This document shows, one piece after another, positions 19,559 through 28,754 of a stretch of 34,317 bases of DNA. The notes under the pieces are model-generated. The model had not been told where the DNA came from. It was given only the letters and a program-made list of their open reading frames with translations, and searched no databases. Each line of letters starts with the position of its first letter. The first letter of the stretch is position 1. This DNA comes from Gallionellaceae bacterium (GTDB lineage: Bacteria; Pseudomonadota; Gammaproteobacteria; Burkholderiales; Gallionellaceae). The position numbers and the translations under genes were made by a program. The stretch is taken from the NCBI GenBank assembly GCA_003151655.1, contig PLYB01000275.1, positions 1 to 34,317 of the forward strand. Direction: 5' to 3'.

Positions 19559-22192
19559 ATGGGCGCATACGAGGGGATAGATGTCGATCAGGATTTGCTT
19601 GGACTGATCCGGATGATGGGCAAGGCGGAGGAATACCGCGAACGTTTGCAAACCTTGCAGTCGGTATGGGACAACCTGACGTTGCTCGGGCATCTTTCCG
19701 GTACGGCCACGGATATGTCCGATACCCGCACGGCTTTTCAGCAGTTGAGCAGCAGTTTGCTTAACCAACTCGGCCGCGAGACGTTGAAAAAGGCTACGCT
19801 GGCAATGAAGTCCAAGGCACAAGTGGCCGTGGACATCATGGTGCGCAATTTATTCGAGCGCACCGCCGACATCGGTTTTCTGGCGATGGACGACGATGTG
19901 CGCGAATACCTGTCCAAATTTGCGCCGCTTAAATCACGGGTGGTTGGCGAAGAGGCGCGCTTGGAGTTAGAGAAATACGATGCCAATCTGCTGGCGCGGT
20001 TCCGCGAGTACGTGCAAAAATATTCGGTGTACGCCAACATCATGCTGTTGGATACCGAGGGTAATGTACTGCTGCAATTGGATGAAAATAATCCGGTAAG
20101 TCATTCTTGTGATGCGCTGATCGCACAGTCGTTAACGAGCTCGCAAGCGTATGTCGAAACCTTCCGGCATAGCGACTTGCTGCCCAAGGAAGCCAATAGC
20201 CTGATTTATTCTTATCGCGTGACCGATGCCGAGGGACAGGAAAATCTCGGTGTGTTGTGTCTGAGTTTTCGTTTTGATAATGAGGCAGCGCGGATATTCT
20301 CCAATCTGGTTGAAGCGGAAGAATGGAGTGTGGTCACTTTGCTCGATCAAAATGGTACGGTCATTGCCAGCAGCGATACTTTCCATGTTCCGGTTGGAGC
20401 GAGCGTCGGCTATCAGTTGGGGCGTGATTGGAGCGTGACGCGATTTGCCGGAAGGCAATATCTGGCCGTTACGCGCGCCACCCAGGGTTATCAGGGCTAC
20501 ATGGGGCCGGGCTGGTATGGGCATGTGATGTTGCCGCTGGATCACGCTTTTGATCAGGAAGCAGGGCGTATGCTGGAAGCGGATATTCCGGAAAGTGCGC
20601 TAGAAGCGGTGATGAGCAATTCGAAATTGTTTAGCGAAGCATTGCGTGAAATACCTTTTCAGGCGGCCAGAATTCAACGCGCGTTAAATCGCTCGGTATG
20701 GAACGGTAATGTCAGCCAGAGCAGCGACAGCAAGGCACTGAATCCCGCATTCTCCAAAATATTATTATGGGAAATCAGTAATACCGGGCTGAAGACACAG
20801 GATGTCTTTGACCAGTCGATCAGCAATCTGCATCAGACCGTCGTATCGAGTATTTTGCAGGATAGCCAGTTTCAGGCGGCTTTGGCTATCGACATCATGG
20901 ATCGCAATTTGTATGAGCGTGCCAATGATGTGCGCTGGTGGGCACTCTCTTCGGTGTTTCGTCGGGCATTGTCTAATGCGGAGCCGGATGCGGCTGCGTT
21001 GCATGAAATTGCCAATACGCTGGAGCATATCAACGGGCTCTATACCGTGTACGATAATCTGGTGGTGTTTGATCGCAGTGGTCGCGCGCTGGCAGTGTCC
21101 AATCCCAGGTATCAGGAGTATTGCGGACAAGTGCTGGATGAAGAATGGGTACGCCGCACTTTGTCGCTGGGCGATAGCCAGAGCTACGCGGTTTCCGATT
21201 TTGTAGCCAGCCCGTTGTATCAGGGCAAACATACCTACATCTATGCCGCAGCGATCCGCGATCAGTCGGCGAGCCAGAGTGTGGTCGGCGGTATCGGCAT
21301 CGTGTTTGATTCTGCCCCCCAGTTTATGGCGATGCTGAATGATGCGCTGCCGCGCGACGAAAAAAGCGCGGTGCCTGCGGGCTGCTTTGCAGTATTCGTT
21401 GACCGCGAGCATCGCATCATCGCCTCGACATTGGACGAACTTCCTCCCGGAACACAGTTGGAATTGGAAGATACTTATTTCCGTATTGCTACTGGCGAAA
21501 GAAAATCCGGCATTGCTGAATTTAACGGAAATTACTACGCAGTCGGCGCATGCATGTCCAACGGCTACCGGGAATACAAAGGCGCTGGCGATGCGTACCG
21601 CAACGATGTCATCGCGCTGATATTCACTCCCTTGGGTGAATGCAACAAAGATGGCCGCCGGGGACACGCAAGTTCAAGGGGGCGGCTACGCAGTGCAGAG
21701 ATTAAAGCGGCTGGCGATAGCGAATGCATGGAGATCGCGACTTTTTATGTGGATAGTCATTGGCTGGGGATTTCGACTGAGTACGTGGTCGAATCTATCG
21801 ATATCAAAGGACTCACCGGTGTCCCCGGTGCCGGTGAAAACTTGCTCGGTTACATCATGTTCCGCGATAGCCTGATCTCGGTGGTCGGGTTATGGGGCAT
21901 GCTGGGCAAGGAAGACAAACGGCATAGTAACCACGAAAAGCAGATCGTCGTTTTGCGTTTGGGAGGCGAAAGCGATGCGCTGGTTGGTGTGATGGTGGAT
22001 GAATTGGGTGAAATTCCCGAGATCCCTTTGGAAAGAATTGAGAAGGTTTCGCCGATGCTTAGCGCGGGTAATCTGTTGGCGGATAGCTTGGTTAAACCCA
22101 GTGCCGGAAAAAGCTCGCGTGAAATGATCGTGGTGCTTTCGCCGGAAAGATTAAGACGAAAATTTACCAATTTCGCTGAAAAACAACCCTGA
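19559..22192 (+). CDS. Double sensor (Cache-like repeat) protein with C-terminal CheW-like domain
   Basis: Start ATG 19559 preceded by GGAGGGGGTGAT. Two related modules (AQVAVDIMVRNLFERTADIGFLAMDDDVREYLS / FQAALAIDIMDRNLYERANDVRWWALSSVFRRALS). C-terminal CheW-like EIATFYVDSHWLGISTEYVVESIDIKGLTGVPGAGENLLGYIMFRDSLISVVGL. No obvious TM segment. Confidence 0.8.
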   Translation: MGAYEGIDVDQDLLGLIRMMGKAEEYRERLQTLQSVWDNLTLLGHLSGTATDMSDTRTAFQQLSSSLLNQLGRETLKKATLAMKSKAQVAVDIMVRNLFERTADIGFLAMDDDVREYLSKFAPLKSRVVGEEARLELEKYDANLLARFREYVQKYSVYANIMLLDTEGNVLLQLDENNPVSHSCDALIAQSLTSSQAYVETFRHSDLLPKEANSLIYSYRVTDAEGQENLGVLCLSFRFDNEAARIFSNLVEAEEWSVVTLLDQNGTVIASSDTFHVPVGASVGYQLGRDWSVTRFAGRQYLAVTRATQGYQGYMGPGWYGHVMLPLDHAFDQEAGRMLEADIPESALEAVMSNSKLFSEALREIPFQAARIQRALNRSVWNGNVSQSSDSKALNPAFSKILLWEISNTGLKTQDVFDQSISNLHQTVVSSILQDSQFQAALAIDIMDRNLYERANDVRWWALSSVFRRALSNAEPDAAALHEIANTLEHINGLYTVYDNLVVFDRSGRALAVSNPRYQEYCGQVLDEEWVRRTLSLGDSQSYAVSDFVASPLYQGKHTYIYAAAIRDQSASQSVVGGIGIVFDSAPQFMAMLNDALPRDEKSAVPAGCFAVFVDREHRIIASTLDELPPGTQLELEDTYFRIATGERKSGIAEFNGNYYAVGACMSNGYREYKGAGDAYRNDVIALIFTPLGECNKDGRRGHASSRGRLRSAEIKAAGDSECMEIATFYVDSHWLGISTEYVVESIDIKGLTGVPGAGENLLGYIMFRDSLISVVGLWGMLGKEDKRHSNHEKQIVVLRLGGESDALVGVMVDELGEIPEIPLERIEKVSPMLSAGNLLADSLVKPSAGKSSREMIVVLSPERLRRKFTNFAEKQP

Positions 22193-22223
22193 CAACTTTG
22201 CGTTCGCAGATACTTTGCCGATG

Positions 22224-23114
22224 TCAGACTGATTGGTCGGTGATGCGAATCAGCGCCTGTGCCTGAATTGCGCAGGCACGGCTGGTATTGGCATCCAGGC
22301 CCTTCAACCATTTTTCTGGTATCTCATCCAGACCATACAGCGCACCGGCCAGCATTCCCGCAATTGCGCCGGTGGTGTCGGCATCGCCGCCGCGATTGAC
22401 CACGTCAATCAGGCAGTCGCGAAAATCATCGGTATCGAAAAAACTTTGGAACACCGCTTGCAGTGTATCCGCGACATAGCCGCTGGGGTTGCTGCTCTGG
22501 CGCACCGCGCGGAATTTGAATTCAGGGTGTCGTGCCGCGAGCGGGTGGGCGTGGGTGTGGAGCAGGTGATTTTTATCGGCTCCGCGTAGTGCGTCTTGCA
22601 CCATGAATACCAGACATTCGCAGGCGGCATCGGAAAGTGTGCAGTGATGAGTAACGTGAGCTTGTGCGCGAGATGCTGCGCGCACACCTTCTTCCGGCTG
22701 ACCAAAAGTGGCGAGAGCCACGGGCAATACGCGCATCGCGGCACCGTTACCCGCATCGTGATCGGAGTAGGGGGCTTCCGGATTACCTGTCTTGCGGAAT
22801 TGCAGTAAATTCCTCCGTACAGTGTTGCCTATGTCTACCGGTTTTGCGCGCATCCAACCATCGAATGCCTGTGCTGCCGCGAGAGCATCCACTTTATGAT
22901 GAGCTAGGATGGAGTTGCCGAGCGCGAGTGACATGGTGGTATCGTCGGTAACGTGTCCAGGCTTGAGGTGCAGCCAGCCACCTCCGCACAGGGTATCGTG
23001 TGTACCGTATTGCTCCGCGATCTCGCGCGGTGTCATGAATTCAACCGTCGAGCCGAGTGCATCACCAATGGCGAGGCCAAGGTAAGCGGCGATAGCGCGG
23101 TCATTTAGAGTCAT
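22224..23114 (-). CDS. draG: ADP-ribosyl-[dinitrogen reductase] glycohydrolase DraG
   Basis: YLGLAIGDALGSTVEFMTPREI, HVTDDTTMSLALG, NRGGDADTTGAIAGMLAGALYG typical of DraG. Confidence 0.92.
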   Translation of the reverse strand: MTLNDRAIAAYLGLAIGDALGSTVEFMTPREIAEQYGTHDTLCGGGWLHLKPGHVTDDTTMSLALGNSILAHHKVDALAAAQAFDGWMRAKPVDIGNTVRRNLLQFRKTGNPEAPYSDHDAGNGAAMRVLPVALATFGQPEEGVRAASRAQAHVTHHCTLSDAACECLVFMVQDALRGADKNHLLHTHAHPLAARHPEFKFRAVRQSSNPSGYVADTLQAVFQSFFDTDDFRDCLIDVVNRGGDADTTGAIAGMLAGALYGLDEIPEKWLKGLDANTSRACAIQAQALIRITDQSV

Positions 23115-23133
23115 TGAATATCCAAAAGTACAT

Positions 23134-23246
23134 CGTCATTCCCGCGCAGGCGGGAATCCAGCCAATCAAACAACTCCGGCGAAGCCGGACAAAACCCAAC
23201 TGCATATTTAATACAGCACTGGATTCCCGCCTGCGCGGGAATGACG
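23134..23246. repeat. 113-bp mini-element with perfect 28-bp terminal inverted repeats
   Basis: CGTCATTCCCGCGCAGGCGGGAATCCAG (23134-23161) and its exact reverse complement (23219-23246); inner CCGGCGAAGCCGG hairpin. Confidence 0.93.
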
Positions 23247-23253
23247 TGAAGGG

Positions 23254-23835
23254 TCACTCCTCCGGCCCGAAACAGGTCAGATAATCCGCACAATACTCAC
23301 AAGTCGGCGCACGACAGGCATTGATACCTTCGCGTTCGCACAACTGCTTGTAGAGGAATTTTTTCCATTTCATATCGTGCTCGTTCTTTGCTGCAAGCGA
23401 AGGGAAGTTTTCTGTCATCAGGCGACTGAGGTAGTCGCGCGAGCGTAGTCCGAGGTCTTGCCACAAGTGGTCGCTTGCCATGCATGCGGTAGTGACGATC
23501 TCTGCCATCCATTGTTCCGACATATTGTTGTAGGCGCGGTGTTCGAGCAGTAGCGCGAGCACATCGTCGCGTTCCAATGCGCGCGGGTCAGCGAGGTTGC
23601 CTATATTACGGATGGCCAGTGTGACTCTTGGGAAATGGCGCGCCAGTAGCGTGGAAAAATCTTTTTCATTCAAGCCTAGCCCGGGCGGTAATGCGCCCAC
23701 ACCTGACATTTGGCTGGAAATCATTTGTGCGAACAACTCATCATTCGGCAACCCGGCGGCATGCGCCATCAGTTCTGCATACAGAGTGTTGGGCTGTATT
23801 GGAGATTGCTGTTTGAACATGATATCGGGTTGCAT
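23254..23835 (-). CDS. nifQ: NifQ molybdenum-trafficking protein
   Basis: C-terminal C-x4-C-x2-C-x5-C motif (CRAPTCEYCADYLTC); position in nifB operon. The alternative first ATG at 23835 may be too far upstream; ATG (MFKQQS) at ~23820 also possible. Confidence 0.92.
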   Translation of the reverse strand: MQPDIMFKQQSPIQPNTLYAELMAHAAGLPNDELFAQMISSQMSGVGALPPGLGLNEKDFSTLLARHFPRVTLAIRNIGNLADPRALERDDVLALLLEHRAYNNMSEQWMAEIVTTACMASDHLWQDLGLRSRDYLSRLMTENFPSLAAKNEHDMKWKKFLYKQLCEREGINACRAPTCEYCADYLTCFGPEE

Positions 23836-23842
23836 GATGTTG

Positions 23843-24202
23843 TTACTTGCTCGGATATTCGATCAGCAAGTCTTCGTCGCGCAATACCATCTGGCAGGCC
23901 AAGCGCCATTCGGTAGTGATGACATCGTTCACCTTCATGGCATCAATTTGTGCTTGAGTGATCTTGCCTGAAGCTTTGAGTACGCTGATCTCGCGGTCGG
24001 TGAGTGGTCCCGCCATCGGGCCTTTATTGGAAAGATTGGTGACTTTTACCAGACAAGTCGAACATTCACCGTTCTCGCAGCCGAAGTCGATGGGGATATG
24101 GTTTTCTTTGGCGAGCGCCAGAATAGTTTTCTTGTGGCTACCGGCCACGGCATACACGGTTTTGTCTTTATGCAGCGGGCTGGAAAAAGTGATGTTAGGC
24201 AT
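23843..24202 (-). CDS. [2Fe-2S] protein resembling Azotobacter FeSII (Shethna) nitrogenase-protective protein
   Basis: MPNITFSSPLHKDKTVYAVAGSHKKTILALAKENHIPIDFGCENGECSTCLVKVTNLSN...LTDREISVLKASGKI...WRLACQMVLRDEDLLIEY. Confidence 0.8.
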   Translation of the reverse strand: MPNITFSSPLHKDKTVYAVAGSHKKTILALAKENHIPIDFGCENGECSTCLVKVTNLSNKGPMAGPLTDREISVLKASGKITQAQIDAMKVNDVITTEWRLACQMVLRDEDLLIEYPSK

Positions 24203-24235
24203 TGCGGTTACTCCTGTCGTTGAGATGAGAAATTG

Positions 24236-25019
<784 letters not shown>

Positions 25020-25031
25020 AATCTGCGATTC

Positions 25032-25286
25032 CTAGGCGGCCAGTTTCAGTAAAGGGATGCCGGTGAGTGAGCCGGGCGGATTGAGCGGCACGCCATCTTC
25101 ATTGAGAATTGCGCCTTCGATCGGGCAAATCGTGGCGCATTGCGGGTCGGCAAAATCGCTCGCGCATTCTGTGCATTTACTCGTGTCGATCAGAAAATGC
25201 GGCTTCGCTTCGTAGATCGCTTTGCTCGGACACAGCGGTTCACACGCCCAACAATTGACGCAGGATTCGATAATTTCAAGTGCCAT
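25032..25286 (-). CDS. fdxN: 2[4Fe-4S] ferredoxin (FdxN-like)
   Basis: CVNCWACEPLCP and CTECASDFADPQCATICP; directly downstream of nifB. Confidence 0.9.
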   Translation of the reverse strand: MALEIIESCVNCWACEPLCPSKAIYEAKPHFLIDTSKCTECASDFADPQCATICPIEGAILNEDGVPLNPPGSLTGIPLLKLAA

Positions 25287-25309
25287 GATCGTGTTCCTTG
25301 TTTAAATTT

Positions 25310-25340
25310 GTAGGTCGGGCTTTAGCCCGACCCGACCTAC
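25310..25340. repeat. REP palindrome overlapping the nifB stop codon
   Basis: GTAGGTCGGGCTTTAGCCCGACCCGACCTAC; the nifB TAG (25337-25339, minus) lies inside the right arm. Confidence 0.85.
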
Positions 25341-26842
25341 GCTACTTTCTGTTGCTCAGTTACTTTAACTTCCAACTTACCCGCAATTCGCATCTCTTCG
25401 TACACCGCAACGATGGCATCCTCGATGGCTTCCATCGCGTGTTCTCCGTTGGGCCGGATACCTGCTGCCTCCAGCGGCCCCCAAGGTTCGTAACCGACCT
25501 TGCTGCACAGCACCGCTTCGCAACCAGCCAGCACTTTCAGCGTTTTATCCAACACGCTTTCGCCGTCACCGCAGGTGTCGCCGCCTTCACAATAAGGCGT
25601 GGTCTTGCGGTGCCCAATGAAGCGCACGCCGGAAGATGAAGCTTCGTAGATCAGGAATTCACCCGCATGACCGAAGTGTTCGTTGATGAGGCCGCCCCCT
25701 TTGGTGGCGATTGCCATCAGCACCGGACGTGTCTCTATTTTCGGTTTGATGCTCTGAATGCTGACCAGTTGCGATTGCATTTCTTTGGCGAGACGTTTGC
25801 TCTCCAATTCTTCGTTGATGGCGGCATGCACCTCGGCGCGCATCTTCATCGCTTCGGGGTAATTGATCTCCATCGCCTCAATCTTGTCCATGGTGAACTC
25901 GGCACCGCGATCTTCTCCCAGCATGCCCACCGCATCGGCGCGACATTGGCGACAGTGGCGCATCATGTTCATGTCACCCGCACAGGCATCCTGCAACGTT
26001 TGCAACTCTTCGTTGGTCGGGCCGCGCTGCCCGGTCAGTCCGTAGTAAGTACCGTGCTCGGCTTCGGAAATGAGCGGCATCACGTTGTGCAGGAAAGCGC
26101 CCTTGGCTTTGACGATCTTCGAAACCTCTTGCAAATGTTTGTCGTTCACGCCGGGGATCAATACCGAATTCACTTTGACCAGAATGCCCTTGGCAACCAG
26201 CATCTCCAAGCCCCTCTGTTGTTGCTCGATGAGAATGGCAGATGCTTCGCGTCCCTTAATGCGTTTGTTTTTCCAGAATATCCACGGATAGATTTGTGCG
26301 CCCACATCGGGATCAACACAGTTGATGGTGATGGTGACATGGTCGATGTTGTACTTCGACAACTCCTCGATATGCTCGGGTAGCGACAAGCCGTTGGTGG
26401 AGACGCATAACTTTATATCCGGTGCCTGCTCGGAGAGCATACGGAACGTTGCAAACGTGCGCTCCGGATTCGCCAATGGATCGCCGGGGCCGGCAATACC
26501 CAGCACCGTCATTTGTGGAATAGTCGCGGCCACGGCCAGCACCTTTTTCACCGCTTGCACCGGATGATGCAATTCGGAAACCACGCCTGGACGCGATTCG
26601 TTGGCACAGTCGTATTTGCGATTGCAATAATTACACTGGATGTTGCAGGCCGGAGCGACCGCCACATGCATGCGCGCAAAGTAGTGATGCGCTTCTTCGG
26701 AATAACACGGATGGTTGAATACCTTCTGGCGAATATGCTCCGGCAAGTGGCTCATCTGATCGTTGGTCGTACCGCATGATCCGGCGGAACATCCTCCCGA
26801 CGAAGTGTCGGCTACTGGGTTGTTGATGACGGGTAATTGCAC
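25337..26842 (-). CDS. nifB: Nitrogenase FeMo-co biosynthesis radical SAM protein NifB (with C-terminal NifX-like domain)
   Basis: Radical SAM CNIQCNYCNRKYDC; C-terminal MAIATKGGGLINEHFGHAGEF. Start reassigned to GTG 26842 (AGCGGAGG-N5-GTG) because the ATG at 26887 lies within the sigma54 promoter. Confidence 0.96.
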   Translation of the reverse strand: MQLPVINNPVADTSSGGCSAGSCGTTNDQMSHLPEHIRQKVFNHPCYSEEAHHYFARMHVAVAPACNIQCNYCNRKYDCANESRPGVVSELHHPVQAVKKVLAVAATIPQMTVLGIAGPGDPLANPERTFATFRMLSEQAPDIKLCVSTNGLSLPEHIEELSKYNIDHVTITINCVDPDVGAQIYPWIFWKNKRIKGREASAILIEQQQRGLEMLVAKGILVKVNSVLIPGVNDKHLQEVSKIVKAKGAFLHNVMPLISEAEHGTYYGLTGQRGPTNEELQTLQDACAGDMNMMRHCRQCRADAVGMLGEDRGAEFTMDKIEAMEINYPEAMKMRAEVHAAINEELESKRLAKEMQSQLVSIQSIKPKIETRPVLMAIATKGGGLINEHFGHAGEFLIYEASSSGVRFIGHRKTTPYCEGGDTCGDGESVLDKTLKVLAGCEAVLCSKVGYEPWGPLEAAGIRPNGEHAMEAIEDAIVAVYEEMRIAGKLEVKVTEQQKVA

Positions 26843-26876
26843 GTTGTATCCTCCGCTAGGGTTTGCCTGTATATGA

Positions 26877-26891
26877 GCAAGCGGCATGCCT
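26877..26891 (-). promoter_or_regulatory. sigma54 promoter of nifB operon
   Basis: Minus strand AGGCATGCCGCTTGC: GG-N10-GC spacing, TTGCT -12; one mismatch at the first T of TGGC. Confidence 0.75.
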
Positions 26892-26907
26892 AGCCGAAAG
26901 CGCCTGC

Positions 26908-26920
26908 TAACTTATTGTTT
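26908..26920 (-). promoter_or_regulatory. IHF-like site in nifB promoter
   Basis: Minus strand AAACAATAAGTTA, 12/13 match to WATCAANNNNTTR. Confidence 0.4.
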
Positions 26921-26952
26921 TTATGTTAATGGATGATTGTGGTGCGCTCCGC

Positions 26953-26968
26953 TGTCGCAAATGGCACA
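26953..26968. promoter_or_regulatory. NifA UAS 1 of nifB
   Basis: TGT-CGCAAATGGC-ACA. Confidence 0.75.
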
Positions 26969-26985
26969 TGACACTCAATGAGGCT

Positions 26986-27001
26986 TGTGATGAAGGCGAC
27001 A
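26986..27001. promoter_or_regulatory. NifA UAS 2 of nifB
   Basis: TGT-GATGAAGGCG-ACA, 33 bp from UAS 1. Confidence 0.72.
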
Positions 27002-27241
27002 AAATACTGACTGGCACCTCATGCGCGAGAAGGGTTGAGCAAAGCAGAACAAAATGAAGGGCCGCAATTGAGTGTGCAGCCGACCTCGCCTCATTCAATT
27101 TTGTACGAGGCAGGAGGTGGGCTTGAGAACTCCAGCATTTCGAACCACCAAAAACGCTGTGATTTTTGCATCACTCCAGCCTACCGCTTGCCACCTTAAT
27201 GAATTGGCTTGCAATGACTCGCCCATGTGGAATAATGGCGC

Positions 27242-27514
27242 ATGGAATTTGAGGACAATCCCGTTAAAGCGGCACAGAACTTCAAGAAGCATAAAATCAG
27301 CTTCGAGGAAGCGGGGTCGGTATTTGGCGACCCCATGGCCTATACGTTTGCTGATCCGGATCATTCCATTGCCGAGGCACGCTGGCTGATGTTCGGCCTG
27401 TCCCGGATGGAAAGACTTCTTGCCGTCATTTATACTGAGCGCAACGGTAAAGTTCGTTTAATCAGTGCGCGGCTTGCGACTAAACATGAACGGAGTATTT
27501 ATGAAGAAGACTGA
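27242..27514 (+). CDS. brnT: BrnT-family (DUF497) toxin
   Basis: MEFEDNPVKAAQNFKKHKISFEEAGSVFGDPMAYTFADPDHS...RLLAVIYTERNGKVRLISARLATKHERSIYEE. Confidence 0.92.
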   Translation: MEFEDNPVKAAQNFKKHKISFEEAGSVFGDPMAYTFADPDHSIAEARWLMFGLSRMERLLAVIYTERNGKVRLISARLATKHERSIYEED

Positions 27515-27746
27515 AGAAATGCGTACCGAATATCGGCGCGAAGATTTGGGCAAAGGCGTGCGCGGCAAGCATTATGCGGACTACCAGAAGGGCAGTAACC
27601 TCGTCCTGCTCAAGCCCGAGCTGGCAAAAATTTTCCCCACCAATGAAGCGGTGAATGCCGCGCTCGAATCGCTGGTTGGTATCGCGCGTGCCGCCGCCAA
27701 GCTGCCACCGTCGGTTACACGAACACGCACGAAACGCGCTGCTTGA
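27501..27746 (+). CDS. BrnT-partner antitoxin (BrnA-like position)
   Basis: MKKTEEMRTEYRREDLGKGVRGKHYADYQKGSNLVLLKPELAKIFPTNEAVNAALESL; overlaps brnT. Start corrected from 27465. Confidence 0.85.
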   Translation: MKKTEEMRTEYRREDLGKGVRGKHYADYQKGSNLVLLKPELAKIFPTNEAVNAALESLVGIARAAAKLPPSVTRTRTKRAA

Positions 27747-27768
27747 TGTATCTATCGGAAATAATGGC

Positions 27769-27804
27769 GATGGGTATCGCTACGCTCCACTCCACCAATC
27801 CTAC
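27769..27804. repeat. Degenerate single REP copy (GATGGGTATCGC family)
   Basis: GATGGGTATCGCTACGCTCCACTCCACCAATCCTAC; same family as 10699-10729. Confidence 0.65.
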
Positions 27805-27813
27805 CGCGCTGTT

Positions 27814-27889
27814 GTAGGTCGGGTTTCACCCAGAGGGTACAAGAACCCCTGCGGGGTAACCCGACATGTCGGGCTGAAGCCCGACCTAC
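27814..27889. repeat. REP pair (GTAGGTCGGG family)
   Basis: GTAGGTCGGGTTTCACCC ... GGGCTGAAGCCCGACCTAC, same family as 25310-25340. Confidence 0.8.
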
Positions 27890-27910
27890 GTCCTAATCGA
27901 CAATCCGGGT

Positions 27911-28193
27911 TTATATTTGGCGTACTTTGATATTTAGCGTTTGGATACGATAAGCGATCTGGCGTGGTGTCATGTCGAGCAAACGCGCAGCTTTGGCTTG
28001 TACCCAGCCAGCCTGCTCCAACGCAGCAATGACTTTTTCGCGTTCATCGAGATTGGGATCGCCGAGGTCGAGATTTTGGATGGTTCCCCGGCTGGCTGAA
28101 ATCTTTCGGTAAGCAGAACTCCGTCGCGGTCAATCAGCGAGCCCTCGGTCATGACTGAGGCGCGCTCCAGACAGTTTCCCCGTTCACGTACAT
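27911..28193 (-). pseudogene. nifA: Truncated, frameshifted duplicate of the nifA 3' end
   Basis: Aligned with 30922-31213 of intact nifA: same stop context and HTH C-terminus ([30 protein letters not shown]), a 10-nt deletion, 5' truncated at 28193. Confidence 0.92.
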
Positions 28194-28643
28194 TTACTTA
28201 CCGTCGTTTTCTGCATACATCAGTTGAACCATTCCCTCAACGATGCGAATGTCACGGGGCGAGAGCCGCACCAGTTTGTCCAGCAATGGAAAAATTCCTG
28301 CGTATTGCGCCAAGCCAGCATATTCTTTTCCCAATACCACCAAGCCAGTCTGCTGCGCGGACAACGGCGCGGTTGAGTCCACTTTTTCACTCGAACCGTA
28401 GCGCAGCCACTGCGCCGATACGCCTAACCAAGTCGCAAGTGCCAGTAACTTTGGTTGCGTAGGAACCGCTTCCGCGAGTAACCATTTCCTGACGGTTTGC
28501 GCGCTGACGGGTTGCCCGGAATAGTGCTGGTTAAACGTGCGCGCAATCTGCGTCGGACTGCCGATAGGCTGGCCTATTCGCTTAATCTCTTGCGTGAGCC
28601 GTTTGCTGAAGGCAATTCGTTGTTGTTCACTGTTCGTTTCCAT
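28194..28643 (-). CDS. HTH (XRE/phage-repressor-like) transcriptional regulator
   Basis: FSKRLTQEIKRIGQPIGSPTQIARTFNQHYSGQPVSAQTVRKWLLAEAVPTQPKLLALATWLGVSAQWLRYG. Likely start ATG 28643 (METNSEQQ). Confidence 0.8.
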   Translation of the reverse strand: METNSEQQRIAFSKRLTQEIKRIGQPIGSPTQIARTFNQHYSGQPVSAQTVRKWLLAEAVPTQPKLLALATWLGVSAQWLRYGSSEKVDSTAPLSAQQTGLVVLGKEYAGLAQYAGIFPLLDKLVRLSPRDIRIVEGMVQLMYAENDGK

Positions 28644-28754
28644 AGGCAGAAAACTACCAAGCTTGGCAGTAACTATATAGAAACAAATGGTTTGCAACGG
28701 TAACTATTGGTTGTTACTATTCGCGTGTTGCGTTTTATAACAAGGGGGTGTGTA

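Noticed and set aside
20765-21667. 300-aa minus-strand ORF
   Set aside because: Antisense of the sensor-CheW gene, no recognisable domain.
25667-26383. 238-aa plus-strand ORF
   Set aside because: Antisense shadow of nifB.
27012-27026. TGGCACCTCATGCGC as a rightward sigma54 promoter for brnT
   Set aside because: GG-N10-GC spacing fits but the -12 lacks TT (GCGC), and the nearby UASs are too close; more likely chance.
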